A DNA stretch of 64,000 nucleotides from Leifsonia sp. Leaf264 (GTDB lineage Bacteria > Actinomycetota > Actinomycetes > Actinomycetales > Microbacteriaceae): contig NZ_LMMR01000008.1 of the NCBI RefSeq assembly GCF_001422325.1, forward strand, positions 124,001 to 188,000. The letters are read 5' to 3'. The position numbers and the translations under genes were made by a program. The notes under the pieces were generated by a model, which worked only from the letters and a program-made list of their open reading frames with translations, was not told where the DNA came from and ran no database searches. Shown piece after piece: positions 45,397 to 53,474 of this stretch (the stretch's first letter is position 1; every line of letters begins with the position of its first letter).

Positions 45397-46350
45397 ATGC
45401 CCACCATCGGATCATCCGACCTCGACGTCTTCCCCCTCGCCCTCGGCGGCAACACCTTCGGCTGGACGTCGGATGCCGCGAGCTCTCACGCCGTGCTCGA
45501 CGCCTTCACCGCCGGAGGCGGCAACTTCATCGACACCGCCGACGGCTACTCGTCGTGGGTGCCCGGCAACTCGGGTGGCGAGTCCGAGACGATCATCGGC
45601 GACTGGCTGCGCTCGCGCGGCAACCGCGACGACGTCGTCATCGGCACCAAGGTGAGCCAGCACCCCGACTTCACGGGCCTGTCGTCGTTCAACGTGACCG
45701 CCGCATCCGAGGCCTCCCTCGCGCGCCTCGGCGCCGACCACATCGACCTCTACTACGCGCACTTCGACGACGCGGACACGCCCCTCGAGGAGACGGTGGC
45801 CGCCTTCGACGCCCTCGTCACCGCGGGCAAGATCCGCTACGTGGGCGTCTCCAACTACTCGGCCGCGCGCCTGCAGGAGTGGATCGACATCGCCACCCGC
45901 GAGGGCTACGCACTGCCCGTGGCCCTGCAGCCGCACTACAACCTGGTGCACCGCGAGCCGTTCGAGAGCGAGCTCGCTCCCATCGCGGCCGCCTCCGACC
46001 TGGCTGTCGTGCCCTACTTCTCGCTCGCGAGCGGCTTCCTCACCGGCAAGTACCGCACCGCCGCAGACCTCGAGGGTGCGGCACGTGCCGGGGGTGCCGG
46101 CGGCTACCTCAACGAGAACGGACTCGCCGTCATCAGCGCGCTCGACGAGGTCGCTGCGGCCCACGATGCCGCTCTCGCCACGACGGCGCTGGCGTGGTTG
46201 CTCGCCAAGCCCACTGTCGTCGCCCCGCTCGCGAGCGCCCGCACGGTCGAGCAGCTGCCCGAGCTGCTCGCCGTCGCCGAGCTGAGCCTCACCGACGACG
46301 AGATCGCCGCGCTCGACGCCGCATCGGCACCGCTGGCCGAGGCCGCCTAG
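45397..46350 (+). CDS. Aldo/keto reductase
   Basis: 317 aa NADPH-dependent (beta/alpha)8-barrel reductase, AKR11/12-like. Visible are ALGGNTFGW, the Asp-Tyr pair in NFIDTADGYSSWVPG, catalytic Lys in VVIGTKVSQH, the position of His in DLYYAHFDD, KIRYVGVSNYSAARL and the NADP region ATTALAWLLAKPTVVAPLASARTVEQL. A GAAAGG ribosome site precedes the ATG by 8 bases. It is divergent from the two-module flavoprotein gene, so the two may share regulation. Substrate unknown. Confidence 0.88.
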   Translation: MPTIGSSDLDVFPLALGGNTFGWTSDAASSHAVLDAFTAGGGNFIDTADGYSSWVPGNSGGESETIIGDWLRSRGNRDDVVIGTKVSQHPDFTGLSSFNVTAASEASLARLGADHIDLYYAHFDDADTPLEETVAAFDALVTAGKIRYVGVSNYSAARLQEWIDIATREGYALPVALQPHYNLVHREPFESELAPIAAASDLAVVPYFSLASGFLTGKYRTAADLEGAARAGGAGGYLNENGLAVISALDEVAAAHDAALATTALAWLLAKPTVVAPLASARTVEQLPELLAVAELSLTDDEIAALDAASAPLAEAA

Positions 46351-46414
46351 CCGGAGACAAGCCGGTCAGGCAGGCAGCGGAGCGAACGAGCCGATTCGGC
46401 CCGCCCGCTCCCCG

Positions 46415-46433
46415 GCCGCTGACCGTCAGCGGC
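46415..46433. terminator. Palindromic hairpin between convergent genes
   Basis: GCCGCTGAC-C-GTCAGCGGC: 9-base perfect arms around one base, lying just before the stop of the minus-strand coiled-coil gene and 65 bases after the aldo/keto reductase. A possible two-way terminator. Confidence 0.5.
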
Positions 46434-46439
46434 GGCGAA

Positions 46440-47285
46440 TCAACGCAGCGCGTCTCGGGCCGCCGTCGCGACCGATTCCGCACGTTTGAGGGCAGCGGCG
46501 GCCTTGTCGCGCTCGTCTTCGCACGCAGCGACGTCCTTCTCGGCGGCCGTGAACTTCTTCTTCGCAAGCCTCAGTCGTTCCTCGAGGTCGTCGCGGTCGT
46601 GTTCGGCCTCGTCGCGGCGCCGCTCCGCCTTCGCGATCTTGCCCTCGGCATCGTCGAGCGCACGGCGGGCGGATGCAGCGGCCTTATCGGCCTCGTTGGC
46701 GGCCTGTTCGCGCCGTTTCTGCTCGCGGCGCACGGCGATGTCCTCGACGGGTCGCATCGGCTGCTGCACGGCTGCGGGCCCTCCGGCCACGGCTCCGTCG
46801 AGGTCGACGGGGTCGAAGCCCACTGTCACCAGCGCGCGCAGGAGCCTGCCTGAGAGAACGGCATCCGTCGCCGCGGCATCCGCGATGCCCGCCGTCACGG
46901 TCTGCTCCACCTCGTCGAGGGTCGGCCGACCCGGTGCGGCGCCGAGTTCCTCGGCCAGCGCCGCGGCCTCGCGGCCGAGCGCAGCCACGGCGGTGCGGCG
47001 CGTGCGGGTGAGGCGCGAGAGCTCGGGTCCGTCGCGGCGCTCCTGGGCGTCGCGCAGCTCGTCGCCGAGGTCGAGCACCTCGCGCAGTTCGTCGGCGCGG
47101 TGGCGCACCAGCTGATTGACCAGCCACGCTGCCGGCGTCGGCTTCTTCAGCGCCTTGATGCTCTCCGACAGCGCACGATCGTCGCCACGCGCCGCCAGCG
47201 CACGAGCATTGCGCGCCGCGGTGAAGTCGCTCGGGGCGAGAGCATAGAGCTCGTCGGCCGCGGCGATCAGCGCGTCATCAGGCAT
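46440..47285 (-). CDS. Coiled-coil protein, actinobacterial, unknown function
   Basis: 281 aa. N-terminal half is helical with SDFTAARNARALAARGDDRALSESIKALKKPTPAAWLVNQLVRH, a pattern I know from uncharacterised actinobacterial proteins. The C-terminal 100 residues are a long charged coiled coil (REQKRREQAANEADKAAASARRALDDAEGK and EEAEHDRDDLEERLRLAKKKF-like heptads). No membrane helix or enzyme motif. Stand-alone gene followed by a small Rho_N-like gene upstream on the same strand. Confidence 0.7.
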   Translation of the reverse strand: MPDDALIAAADELYALAPSDFTAARNARALAARGDDRALSESIKALKKPTPAAWLVNQLVRHRADELREVLDLGDELRDAQERRDGPELSRLTRTRRTAVAALGREAAALAEELGAAPGRPTLDEVEQTVTAGIADAAATDAVLSGRLLRALVTVGFDPVDLDGAVAGGPAAVQQPMRPVEDIAVRREQKRREQAANEADKAAASARRALDDAEGKIAKAERRRDEAEHDRDDLEERLRLAKKKFTAAEKDVAACEDERDKAAAALKRAESVATAARDALR

Positions 47286-47332
47286 GCGCCCATCCTCCCG
47301 CGTCGGGGGCGTTGAGTGCAGGGCGGATCGCG

Positions 47333-47599
47333 TCAGCGATCGCGGAGGGCCTCGATGAGCTCGCTCTTGCGCTTGCCGGAGTAGCCGGTCAAGCCGATCT
47401 CCTTCGCGCGCTTCCTGAGTTCGGGCACGGTCCAGTCGTCGTAGTCGCCCGATTTCCCGCCACGCTTCCCCACGGCCTTGCGTCCGTCGCGCGCTGCGGC
47501 GTTCGAGATGCGAGCGGACTTCTCCTTCGAGTTGCCCTCATCGCGCAGCTTCTCGTACAGCTCCGGATCCTTCAGGCTGGGATTGCTCGGTCCCGGCAT
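47333..47599 (-). CDS. Small Rho-N/SAP-like nucleic-acid-binding protein
   Basis: 88 aa. Basic: PSLKDPELYEKLRDEGNSKEKSARISNAAARDGRKAVGKRGGKSG is the DUF7218-type segment of small stress proteins; the end YDDWTVPELRKRAKEIGLTGYSGKRKSELIEALR is a Rho termination factor N-terminal/SAP helix-extended-helix domain. It probably binds DNA or RNA. The start at 47599 has GAGGAG 7 bases before it; ten extra codons upstream are possible but unsupported. Confidence 0.8.
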   Translation of the reverse strand: MPGPSNPSLKDPELYEKLRDEGNSKEKSARISNAAARDGRKAVGKRGGKSGDYDDWTVPELRKRAKEIGLTGYSGKRKSELIEALRDR

Positions 47600-47775
47600 G
47601 GCATGCTCCTCACGTGAGTCTCGGCTCATCCGTCTCCATTGTGCGAACCGGAGCTGCGGCCCGGGCAGTGCTTGACAGGAGTCAGCCGACCTGTCCGCTG
47701 GCCTTGTCTGGTGGTCCGGATTCGGTTGCGGCGAAGGCGACGCCGGGTGGGAACGCCGTCACCGGCGCGCGGCAT

Positions 47776-47793
47776 CCGGACGCCGGTGTCCGG
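47776..47793 (+). promoter_or_regulatory. Inverted repeat CCGGAC-N6-GTCCGG upstream of the hydrolase gene
   Basis: CCGGAC (47776-47781), six bases (GCCGGT), GTCCGG (47788-47793), 41 bases before the hydrolase ATG. Arm sequence and spacing are identical to the operator in the tetR/flavoprotein divergent region (51697-51714). It is therefore a candidate second site for the TetR regulator encoded at 51123-51680. Confidence 0.55.
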
Positions 47794-47834
47794 TCCGTGG
47801 CAGGATGGGCCGACCGTGACATCGAGGAGGATGC

Positions 47835-48773
47835 ATGTCGGCTTTCCACCCGGATCTGGCTCTGGCCCGCTACGTTCCGAAGTTCTCGTTCGGACCACGG
47901 CTGACGCGCCTGATGCAGAAGGCGAAGCCTCGGGTTCCTGCCGCCCCCGACGACGTGCTGATCGAGGACGTCACGGCGACGGGTCCGGATGGCGTCGGCG
48001 AGGTGTCGCTGCGGGTGTACAGGCCTCGGTCACTGCGCGATGCGGCGCCGGCCCTGTTCTGGATCCACGGTGGTGGCTTCATCAGCGGCTCGCCCGAACA
48101 GGACGAGGCGTCGAGCATCGGATTCGCTCGCTCGCTCGGCATCACGGTCGTGGCCCTCCGGTACAGGCTGGCCCCGACGCATCCGTCGCCGGCAGCCGTC
48201 GAGGACGCGTATGCCGGACTGCTCGGGGTGTTCGACCAGGCCGAAGCGCGGGGGATCGACCCTGAGCGGATCGCCATCGGTGGCGCGAGCGCTGGAGGCG
48301 GGCTCGCGGCCGGCCTCGTCCTGTACGCGCACGATCGCGGAGAGGTGCGGCCGGCGTTCCAGTTGCTGGTCTACCCGATGCTCGACGACCGCACCGTCAC
48401 GCGCACTGACATGGACACCCGCAACGTGCGGATCTGGTCGCCGGGAAGCAACAGGTTCGGCTGGACCTCCTACCTCGGAGTCGAACCCGGGTCGGATGGC
48501 GTCTCGCCGTATGCGGCGCCGGCCCGGCGCGGCGACCTCAGCGGGCTGCCGCCGGCGTGGATCGGGGTCGGCTCGCTCGACCTGTTCCACGACGAGGACC
48601 TGGCCTACGCTGCACGGCTCGAGGCGAGCGGGGTGCCCTGCGACGTCGTCGTCGTGCCTGGAGCGCCGCACGGATTCGATGCCGTGTTCCGGAAGGCGGC
48701 GGTGTCACGCGAGTTCTGGCGAACCCAGGCGGAGGTGCTGCGGCTGGCCCTGTTCGAGGTTCCCGCCCGCTGA
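47835..48773 (+). CDS. Alpha/beta hydrolase, hormone-sensitive-lipase family
   Basis: 312 aa. HSL-type carboxylesterase: oxyanion motif WIHGGGFISGSPEQDE, nucleophile motif GGASAGGGLAAG (Ser), Asp in VGSLDLFHDED and catalytic His in PGAPHGFDAVF. A GAGGAGG site lies 5-11 bases before the ATG. It hydrolyses esters of unknown substrates; the shared inverted repeat with the KstD-like operon at 51729 suggests it feeds the same catabolic pathway, perhaps terpenoid or steroid-like esters (inference). Confidence 0.88.
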   Translation: MSAFHPDLALARYVPKFSFGPRLTRLMQKAKPRVPAAPDDVLIEDVTATGPDGVGEVSLRVYRPRSLRDAAPALFWIHGGGFISGSPEQDEASSIGFARSLGITVVALRYRLAPTHPSPAAVEDAYAGLLGVFDQAEARGIDPERIAIGGASAGGGLAAGLVLYAHDRGEVRPAFQLLVYPMLDDRTVTRTDMDTRNVRIWSPGSNRFGWTSYLGVEPGSDGVSPYAAPARRGDLSGLPPAWIGVGSLDLFHDEDLAYAARLEASGVPCDVVVVPGAPHGFDAVFRKAAVSREFWRTQAEVLRLALFEVPAR

Positions 48774-48830
48774 GGCATCCGTGACTCCCGTCTCCCGATG
48801 CACGAGGGCGAGTGGGAGATGATTGACCCG

Positions 48831-49244
48831 ATGCCGAAATCCACCCGCCTCAGCCCCGACGGACTCGCCTTCGTCACCGACCGCCACCTCGCCACGCTCT
48901 CGACCATCGCGCCGGACGGCAGCATCCACGTCGTCGCCGTCGGCTTCACGGTCGAGCAGCGGCAACCGGGGGAGGCGCTCGTCGCGCGCATCATCACCTC
49001 GGGTCCGTCGCAGAAGGTGCGCAACATCGAACGCGGCCGCCTCGCCACCATCGGCCAGGTCGACGGTGGCCGGTGGCTCTCGCTCGCCGGGAACGCCGAG
49101 ATCCTCCGGGATCCCGAGAGCGTCGCGGATGCGGTGGATCGCTACGCCGCGCGCTACCGCCAGCCGCAGCCCAACCCGTTACGCGTCGTCATTGCGATCA
49201 CCGTGACGAAGTTGCTGGGCTCCGCCGACCTGCTCCAGAATTAG
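48831..49244 (+). CDS. PPOX-class (F420/FMN-binding split barrel) protein
   Basis: 137 aa. Split beta-barrel of the pyridoxamine-phosphate-oxidase-like family: STRLSPDGLAFVTDRHLATLSTIAPDGSIHVVAVGFTVE, SGPSQKVRNIERGRLATIGQVDGGRWLSLAGNAEI and PNPLRVVIAITVTKLLG. The group includes F420H2-dependent reductases and heme- or flavin-binding proteins in actinobacteria. Starts at 48798 and 48819 are also in frame; 48831 is chosen as the best match to family length. No F420 biosynthesis gene is in the window. Confidence 0.8.
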   Translation: MPKSTRLSPDGLAFVTDRHLATLSTIAPDGSIHVVAVGFTVEQRQPGEALVARIITSGPSQKVRNIERGRLATIGQVDGGRWLSLAGNAEILRDPESVADAVDRYAARYRQPQPNPLRVVIAITVTKLLGSADLLQN

Positions 49245-49275
49245 TGGCTCCATCAACGACGAGGGAGCCGACCCG

Positions 49276-49617
49276 ATGACGAAGTACCTGATCTCGTTCC
49301 CGAGTGCCGCCATGATCGTGGCGGAGGGCGAACTGCAGTCCGTCGCGGACGCAGCGCACGCCGTCGTGCAGGAGGCGAAGGATGCCGGGGTGTGGGTGTT
49401 CGGCGGCGGCATCGACGAGAGCATCCCGCCCGTCATGGTCGACGGTGACGGCACAGTCACCGACGGAACGTACCCCCAGACGGCGCAACTCGAGGGTGGA
49501 TACACGGTGCTGGAGCTGTCATCCCGGGAAGCGGCACTGGACTGGGCGGCGAAGATCGCGGTCGCCTGCCGCTGCGCCCAGGAAGTGCGGGTCTTCCAGG
49601 ACGACCCCGCCAGCTGA
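49276..49617 (+). CDS. YCII-domain small protein
   Basis: 113 aa. Ferredoxin-like fold: MTKYLISFPSAAMIV, KDAGVWVFGGGIDESIPPVMVDGDGTVTDGTYPQ, GYTVLELSSREAALDWAAKIAVACRCAQEVRVF. Family PF03795 (YCII/DGPF) is linked with small lyases and, in actinobacteria, often paired with ECF sigma-like genes, none of which is seen here. It follows the PPOX gene by 31 bases on the same strand and could be in one transcript. Confidence 0.8.
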   Translation: MTKYLISFPSAAMIVAEGELQSVADAAHAVVQEAKDAGVWVFGGGIDESIPPVMVDGDGTVTDGTYPQTAQLEGGYTVLELSSREAALDWAAKIAVACRCAQEVRVFQDDPAS

Positions 49618-49644
49618 CGCCGCGACGGTGTCGACGGCGCGCGC

Positions 49645-50613
49645 TCACAGCACCGTGGCGAGCGACTCCAACGCCTCGTACGGGTCGCCCACAGGGATGA
49701 ACACGCTGCTGGTGACGCCGGCCTCGGCCAACTCGGCGAGGCGCTCGCGCACCTGGGCTGCCGTGCCCGCCAGCGCGAGCTGAGGCACCCAGTCGGCCGG
49801 CATCCGCTCGACGAACTCCGCTCCCGAGGCCGAGTCGGCCCGCAGCGCCGCGAACTCGGCGGCGAACGGCAGCGGCTCGATGTGGGGCACCCAGTCGGGC
49901 TCGCCGATCGCTGCGAGGCCAGGGCGGGCGGCATCGATGGCGACGGACGCCTCCGGATGCACCGAGCCGATGTTGAAGGTCACCAGCCGATGCGCCCCCG
50001 CTGCGGCGATGTGGCCGAGGGAAGCGCGCGCGTACTCCGGGCCGGCGGGCTCGGCGAGGATCGTGCCGTCGGCCGAGCGGCCCGAGACCGCGAGCGACTT
50101 GGGGCCGCGCACGCCCGCGAGCACGGGTGGGGAGGCATCCGGAATCGAGGAGGGTTCGAGGGCGGCATCCGTCAGCTTGACGTAGCGCGCAGTGTCGGCG
50201 GTGGACACCCTGTCGCCACGCAGCAGGGCGCGCACCGTCGTGAGGTACTCCTCGAGCAAGGTCAGCGGGCTCGCCGGCCAGGCGCCGATCGAGCGCATCC
50301 AGTGCGGCATCCCGTGTCCGACGCCGGCGATGAGGCGTCCGGGGAACAGCTGCTCGAGGGTGGCGAGCTCCATGGCGGCGAAGACGGCGTTGCGGGCGCC
50401 TGCCGGCAGGATGCCGATGCCGACCGCGATGCGCGACGTCGAGGCGAGAACCGAAGCCGCCTGGGCGATGCCGCCACGGAAGCCCAGGTCTTCGACGACC
50501 CAGAGTTCGGCGAATCCGAGTTCTTCGGCCCGCCTCGCGAACGGGACGACATCGGCGGGCGGCAGGTCTCTGGGGAGCATGACGCCGACTGCGGCGCCGT
50601 GAGATTCGGTCAC
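49645..50613 (-). CDS. LLM-class flavin-dependent oxidoreductase
   Basis: 322 aa, GTG start. Bacterial luciferase-like TIM barrel: FARRAEELGFAELWVVEDLGFRGGIAQAASVLASTSRIAVGIGILPAGARNAVFAAMELATLEQLFPGRLIAGVGHGMPHWM and RLAELAEAGVTSSVFIPVGDP. The pattern suits F420- or FMN-dependent members. It is paralogous to the N-terminal module of the fusion at 42896-45199. It is convergent with the YCII gene and divergent from the DUF1772 gene. Substrate unknown. Confidence 0.85.
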   Translation of the reverse strand: MTESHGAAVGVMLPRDLPPADVVPFARRAEELGFAELWVVEDLGFRGGIAQAASVLASTSRIAVGIGILPAGARNAVFAAMELATLEQLFPGRLIAGVGHGMPHWMRSIGAWPASPLTLLEEYLTTVRALLRGDRVSTADTARYVKLTDAALEPSSIPDASPPVLAGVRGPKSLAVSGRSADGTILAEPAGPEYARASLGHIAAAGAHRLVTFNIGSVHPEASVAIDAARPGLAAIGEPDWVPHIEPLPFAAEFAALRADSASGAEFVERMPADWVPQLALAGTAAQVRERLAELAEAGVTSSVFIPVGDPYEALESLATVL

Positions 50614-50667
50614 CTCGCCACGCTAGCAGCGGGCTCGGAACGGGTGCCCGACCGCTAGGGTCGCGTC

Positions 50668-51126
50668 ATGGAGTTCCCGCTGCTGGAGGTGATCGGCCTC
50701 GTTCTCGTCGGCCTGCTCGCGGGCGAGGAGTTCATCGTGCGCTGGGGCGTGCAACCCGCTCTGGCGGCCCTCGACGACAACGCGACCATCCTCGCGCGGG
50801 TGGCGCTGGTGCGGAGGTTGCGCGTGGTCGTGCCCGTCATCATGGTGCCGACGGTGCTGGTCGGCATCGCCGTGCTCATCGTCGGCGGCACCGGAGACGG
50901 CTTCGGATGGCGGATCGCGGGGGTGGTGGCCCTCGTGGCCTTCGTGCTGTTCTCGTTCCTCGGCACGGTGCCCATCAACATCAAGGTCATCGACTGGGAC
51001 GCCGACAATCCTCCCGACGACTGGGCGGCCGTCATCAAGCGCTGGGAGGTCATCGACGTGTTCCGCTCCTCGGCCGCTGTCATCGCGTTCGCCTGCTTCG
51101 TGGTGGCGCTCGCCGTGCAGGTCTAG
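50668..51126 (+). CDS. DUF1772-like four-helix membrane protein
   Basis: 152 aa with four hydrophobic helices (LLEVIGLVLVGLLAGEEFIVRWGVQPAL, VVVPVIMVPTVLVGIAVLIVG, IAGVVALVAFVLFSFLGTVPINIKVIDWD, SSAAVIAFACFVVALAVQV). The NxxxxxWD between helices (INIKVIDWDADNPPDDWAAVIKRWEVIDVFR) is the DUF1772 signature, a family that includes anthrone oxygenase-like proteins. Its stop overlaps the stop of the convergent tetR gene by 3 bases. Confidence 0.75.
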   Translation: MEFPLLEVIGLVLVGLLAGEEFIVRWGVQPALAALDDNATILARVALVRRLRVVVPVIMVPTVLVGIAVLIVGGTGDGFGWRIAGVVALVAFVLFSFLGTVPINIKVIDWDADNPPDDWAAVIKRWEVIDVFRSSAAVIAFACFVVALAVQV

Positions 51127-51680
51127 CCCTCGGTGAACGCGGCGCGGAAGATGCCCCGCGCGCGCTCGGCCACGTGGGGGCGCTCCTCGGCGTCGGTCTT
51201 CGCCAGCAGGAAGGCGAGCATGCCGATGGCCAGCATCACGTCTTCGGTGGTGACCTGCTCATGGATGCGTCCGGCGGCCCTGTCGCGGATGACGAGGGAA
51301 TCGACCAGGGCGGTCATGCGGCTGGCGAGGTGCTCGGCGCGCTCGTCGTGACGGGCGGCGGCGGTGAGCTCGATGAGCGCCGTCGAACTCATGGCCTGCT
51401 CGGCGATGCCGTCGAAGAGCTCGACGAGGCTGGAGTCGGATGCCGCAGCCAGGGCCTCGAGCTCGGCGATGTTGTCGTCGAACACGGCCACGGCGAGGGC
51501 GATGCGGTCGGGGAAGTGCCGGTACAGGCTGCCCTGGCCCACCTCGGCCCGGCGGGCCACGGCGCTGAGCGGCGCGTCGAGCCCGGATTCCGCGAAGACC
51601 TCGCGGGCCGCGGCGATCAGAGCGGCACGATTCGCGGGCCCGGCGCTGGGTCCGCGATTCGCTTTCGGGTTCTCAGGCAC
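51123..51680 (-). CDS. TetR-family transcriptional regulator of the KstD-like operon
   Basis: 185 aa, GTG start at 51680. The TetR helix-turn-helix is clear: NRAALIAAAREVFAESGLDAPLSAVARRAEVGQGSLYRHFPDRIALAVAVFDD. The ligand domain is variable. The open frame continues much further upstream but antisense to the flavoprotein gene, so the GTG just inside the divergent region is the credible start. A 22-base perfect inverted repeat (51695-51716) lies between it and the divergent flavoprotein gene, and a related repeat precedes the hydrolase at 47835. It likely represses both. Confidence 0.85.
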   Translation of the reverse strand: MPENPKANRGPSAGPANRAALIAAAREVFAESGLDAPLSAVARRAEVGQGSLYRHFPDRIALAVAVFDDNIAELEALAAASDSSLVELFDGIAEQAMSSTALIELTAAARHDERAEHLASRMTALVDSLVIRDRAAGRIHEQVTTEDVMLAIGMLAFLLAKTDAEERPHVAERARGIFRAAFTEG

Positions 51681-51694
51681 AGGTGTTAGCGTAC

Positions 51695-51716
51695 AACCGG
51701 ACAACGGAGTCCGGTT
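51695..51716. promoter_or_regulatory. TetR operator in the divergent tetR/flavoprotein region
   Basis: AACCGGAC (51695-51702), AACGGA, GTCCGGTT (51709-51716): a perfect 8-base inverted repeat with a 6-base spacer, 14 bases from the tetR GTG and 12 from the flavoprotein ATG. Its position would control both directions. The core CCGGAC-N6-GTCCGG recurs at 47776-47793. Confidence 0.8.
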
Positions 51717-51728
51717 TGGGAGAGTGTC

Positions 51729-53474
51729 ATGTCGAATCATTGGGACCGCGAGGTCGATCTGCTCGTCGTCGGGACTGGAGCTGCGGGCCTGACCGCTGCC
51801 ATCACAGCCGCCGACGCCGGGCTCGCAACGCTCATCGTCGAGAGCACTGAACGCTGGGGCGGCACCACGATGCGCAGCGGAGGCGGGCTGTGGATGCCCA
51901 CCAATCCGCTGATCAGCACGTTCGCCGCGCCGGACTCGGTCGAGGACGCCCTCACCTACCTGGAGGCAGCCATCGGCGATGCGGGGCCGGCGTCGTCGCC
52001 GGAGCGTCGCCTCGCGTTCGTCAACGCCGTCATCCCGGTGTTCCGCATGCTGGAGCGCCTCGGCATGCAGTGGTCGCCCGCCAAGCAGTACCCCGACTAC
52101 TACCCCGACCGCCCGGGCGGCCGCGTCGGGCGCTCGATCGAGCCGAAGCCCTTCGACGCCAAGCGACTGGGGAACGCCTTCGCGACCTCGCGCGCCGGTG
52201 ACGGCCTGCCGGTCCCGCTCAAGAACGACGACGTCTGGCTGCTCTCCAGGGCCTGGTCCACTCCGAGCGGCTTCGTGCGCGGAGCCCGCTTCGTGTTCCG
52301 GATGCTGGGCGGCATCGTGACGGGCAAGAAGCTGTACGGCATGGGATCGGCGCTGGCCATGAGCCTCATGCAGATGGTGCGCACGCAGGGCACCGAGGTG
52401 CTGTTGAGCAGCCCGCTGACCGATCTCGTGCTCGAGGACGGCGTGGTCGTCGGCGCCGTGGTGACGACTCCGACCGGTGAGCTGCGCATCCGTACCCGTC
52501 GCGGCGTGATGCTGGGGGCCGGCGGCTTCGCCATGAACACGGCCTGGCGGGAGAAGTACCACGGCATCCCGGGCTACAGCTCGGCCGCGGACGGCGACCT
52601 CGGCACGGCCATTGCGATCGGGCGTGACGCCGGCGGCGCGCTCGCCCTCATGGACGACGCCTGGTGGGGAGCATCCGTTCCCATCGACGGCAAGCAGGCG
52701 CTCTTCGTCCTCAACGAGCGCAGCGACCCGTACAGCATCGTCGTCGACCAGTCCGGCCAGCGCTACCTCAACGAGTCCGAGAGCTACATCGACTTCGGCC
52801 ACGACCTCCTCGAACGCAACCGCACTGTTGCCGCGAACCCGTCGTGGCTTGTCGTCGACAAGCGGCACCGCCAGCGTTACATGTTCGCGGCGGCCCTGAC
52901 CGACGGCAAGAAGCTGCGCTCGTCGGGAACTCTCGTGAAGGCCGGCACCATCGCCGAGCTCGCGAAGCGCATGGGCGTCGACGGTGCGACGCTGCAGTCC
53001 ACCATCGACAGGTTCAACGGCTTCGCCCGCAGCGGCGTCGACGAGGACTTCGGCCGCGGCCGCACGGTCTACGACAACTACTACGGCGACCCGCGCGTGA
53101 GGCCGAACCCCAACCTCGGCGCCATCGAGAAGGGGCCGTTCACGGCCGTCAAGCTCGTGCCCGGCGACCTCGGAACCAAGGGCGGACTACTCACGGATGA
53201 GCACGCCCGCGTGCTCGACGACTCCGGCGCCGTCATCCCGGGCCTCTACGCGGCAGGCAACACCACGGCATCGGTCATGGGGCGCACCTACCCCGGCCCC
53301 GGCTCGACCATCGCGCCCGCCGTCATCTTCGGCTACCTCGGAGCGCTCCACGCTGCCGAGGCCGAGGTGTTCGGGGTCGACCCCGCTGCATCCGTCGGCT
53401 CCGGCGATGCCTCCACCCCCGACCCCACCGACATCGAAACCACCCCAGAAGAACAGAAGGAAACATCAGTATGA
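51729..53474 (+). CDS. FAD-dependent dehydrogenase, 3-ketosteroid delta1-dehydrogenase (KstD)-like
   Basis: 581 aa. N-terminal FAD-binding Rossmann motif VDLLVVGTGAAGLTAAITAADAG and ERWGGTTMRSGGGLWMPTN; the FAD region closes with GLYAAGNTTASVMGRTYPGPGSTIAPAVIFGYL, the hallmark of the KstD / fumarate-reductase-like flavoprotein family. Such enzymes desaturate ring ketones. GGGAGAG precedes the ATG. It begins an operon with the SDR at 53471 (ATGA overlap) and is governed by the adjacent TetR operator. Steroid specificity is not proven; no other steroid gene is visible here. Confidence 0.85.
   Translation: MSNHWDREVDLLVVGTGAAGLTAAITAADAGLATLIVESTERWGGTTMRSGGGLWMPTNPLISTFAAPDSVEDALTYLEAAIGDAGPASSPERRLAFVNAVIPVFRMLERLGMQWSPAKQYPDYYPDRPGGRVGRSIEPKPFDAKRLGNAFATSRAGDGLPVPLKNDDVWLLSRAWSTPSGFVRGARFVFRMLGGIVTGKKLYGMGSALAMSLMQMVRTQGTEVLLSSPLTDLVLEDGVVVGAVVTTPTGELRIRTRRGVMLGAGGFAMNTAWREKYHGIPGYSSAADGDLGTAIAIGRDAGGALALMDDAWWGASVPIDGKQALFVLNERSDPYSIVVDQSGQRYLNESESYIDFGHDLLERNRTVAANPSWLVVDKRHRQRYMFAAALTDGKKLRSSGTLVKAGTIAELAKRMGVDGATLQSTIDRFNGFARSGVDEDFGRGRTVYDNYYGDPRVRPNPNLGAIEKGPFTAVKLVPGDLGTKGGLLTDEHARVLDDSGAVIPGLYAAGNTTASVMGRTYPGPGSTIAPAVIFGYLGALHAAEAEVFGVDPAASVGSGDASTPDPTDIETTPEEQKETSV

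Noticed and set aside
51681-52868. N-terminal extension of the tetR frame to 581 residues
   Set aside because: The added part is antisense to the KstD-like gene and crosses the operator; the TetR domain starts after the GTG at 51680.
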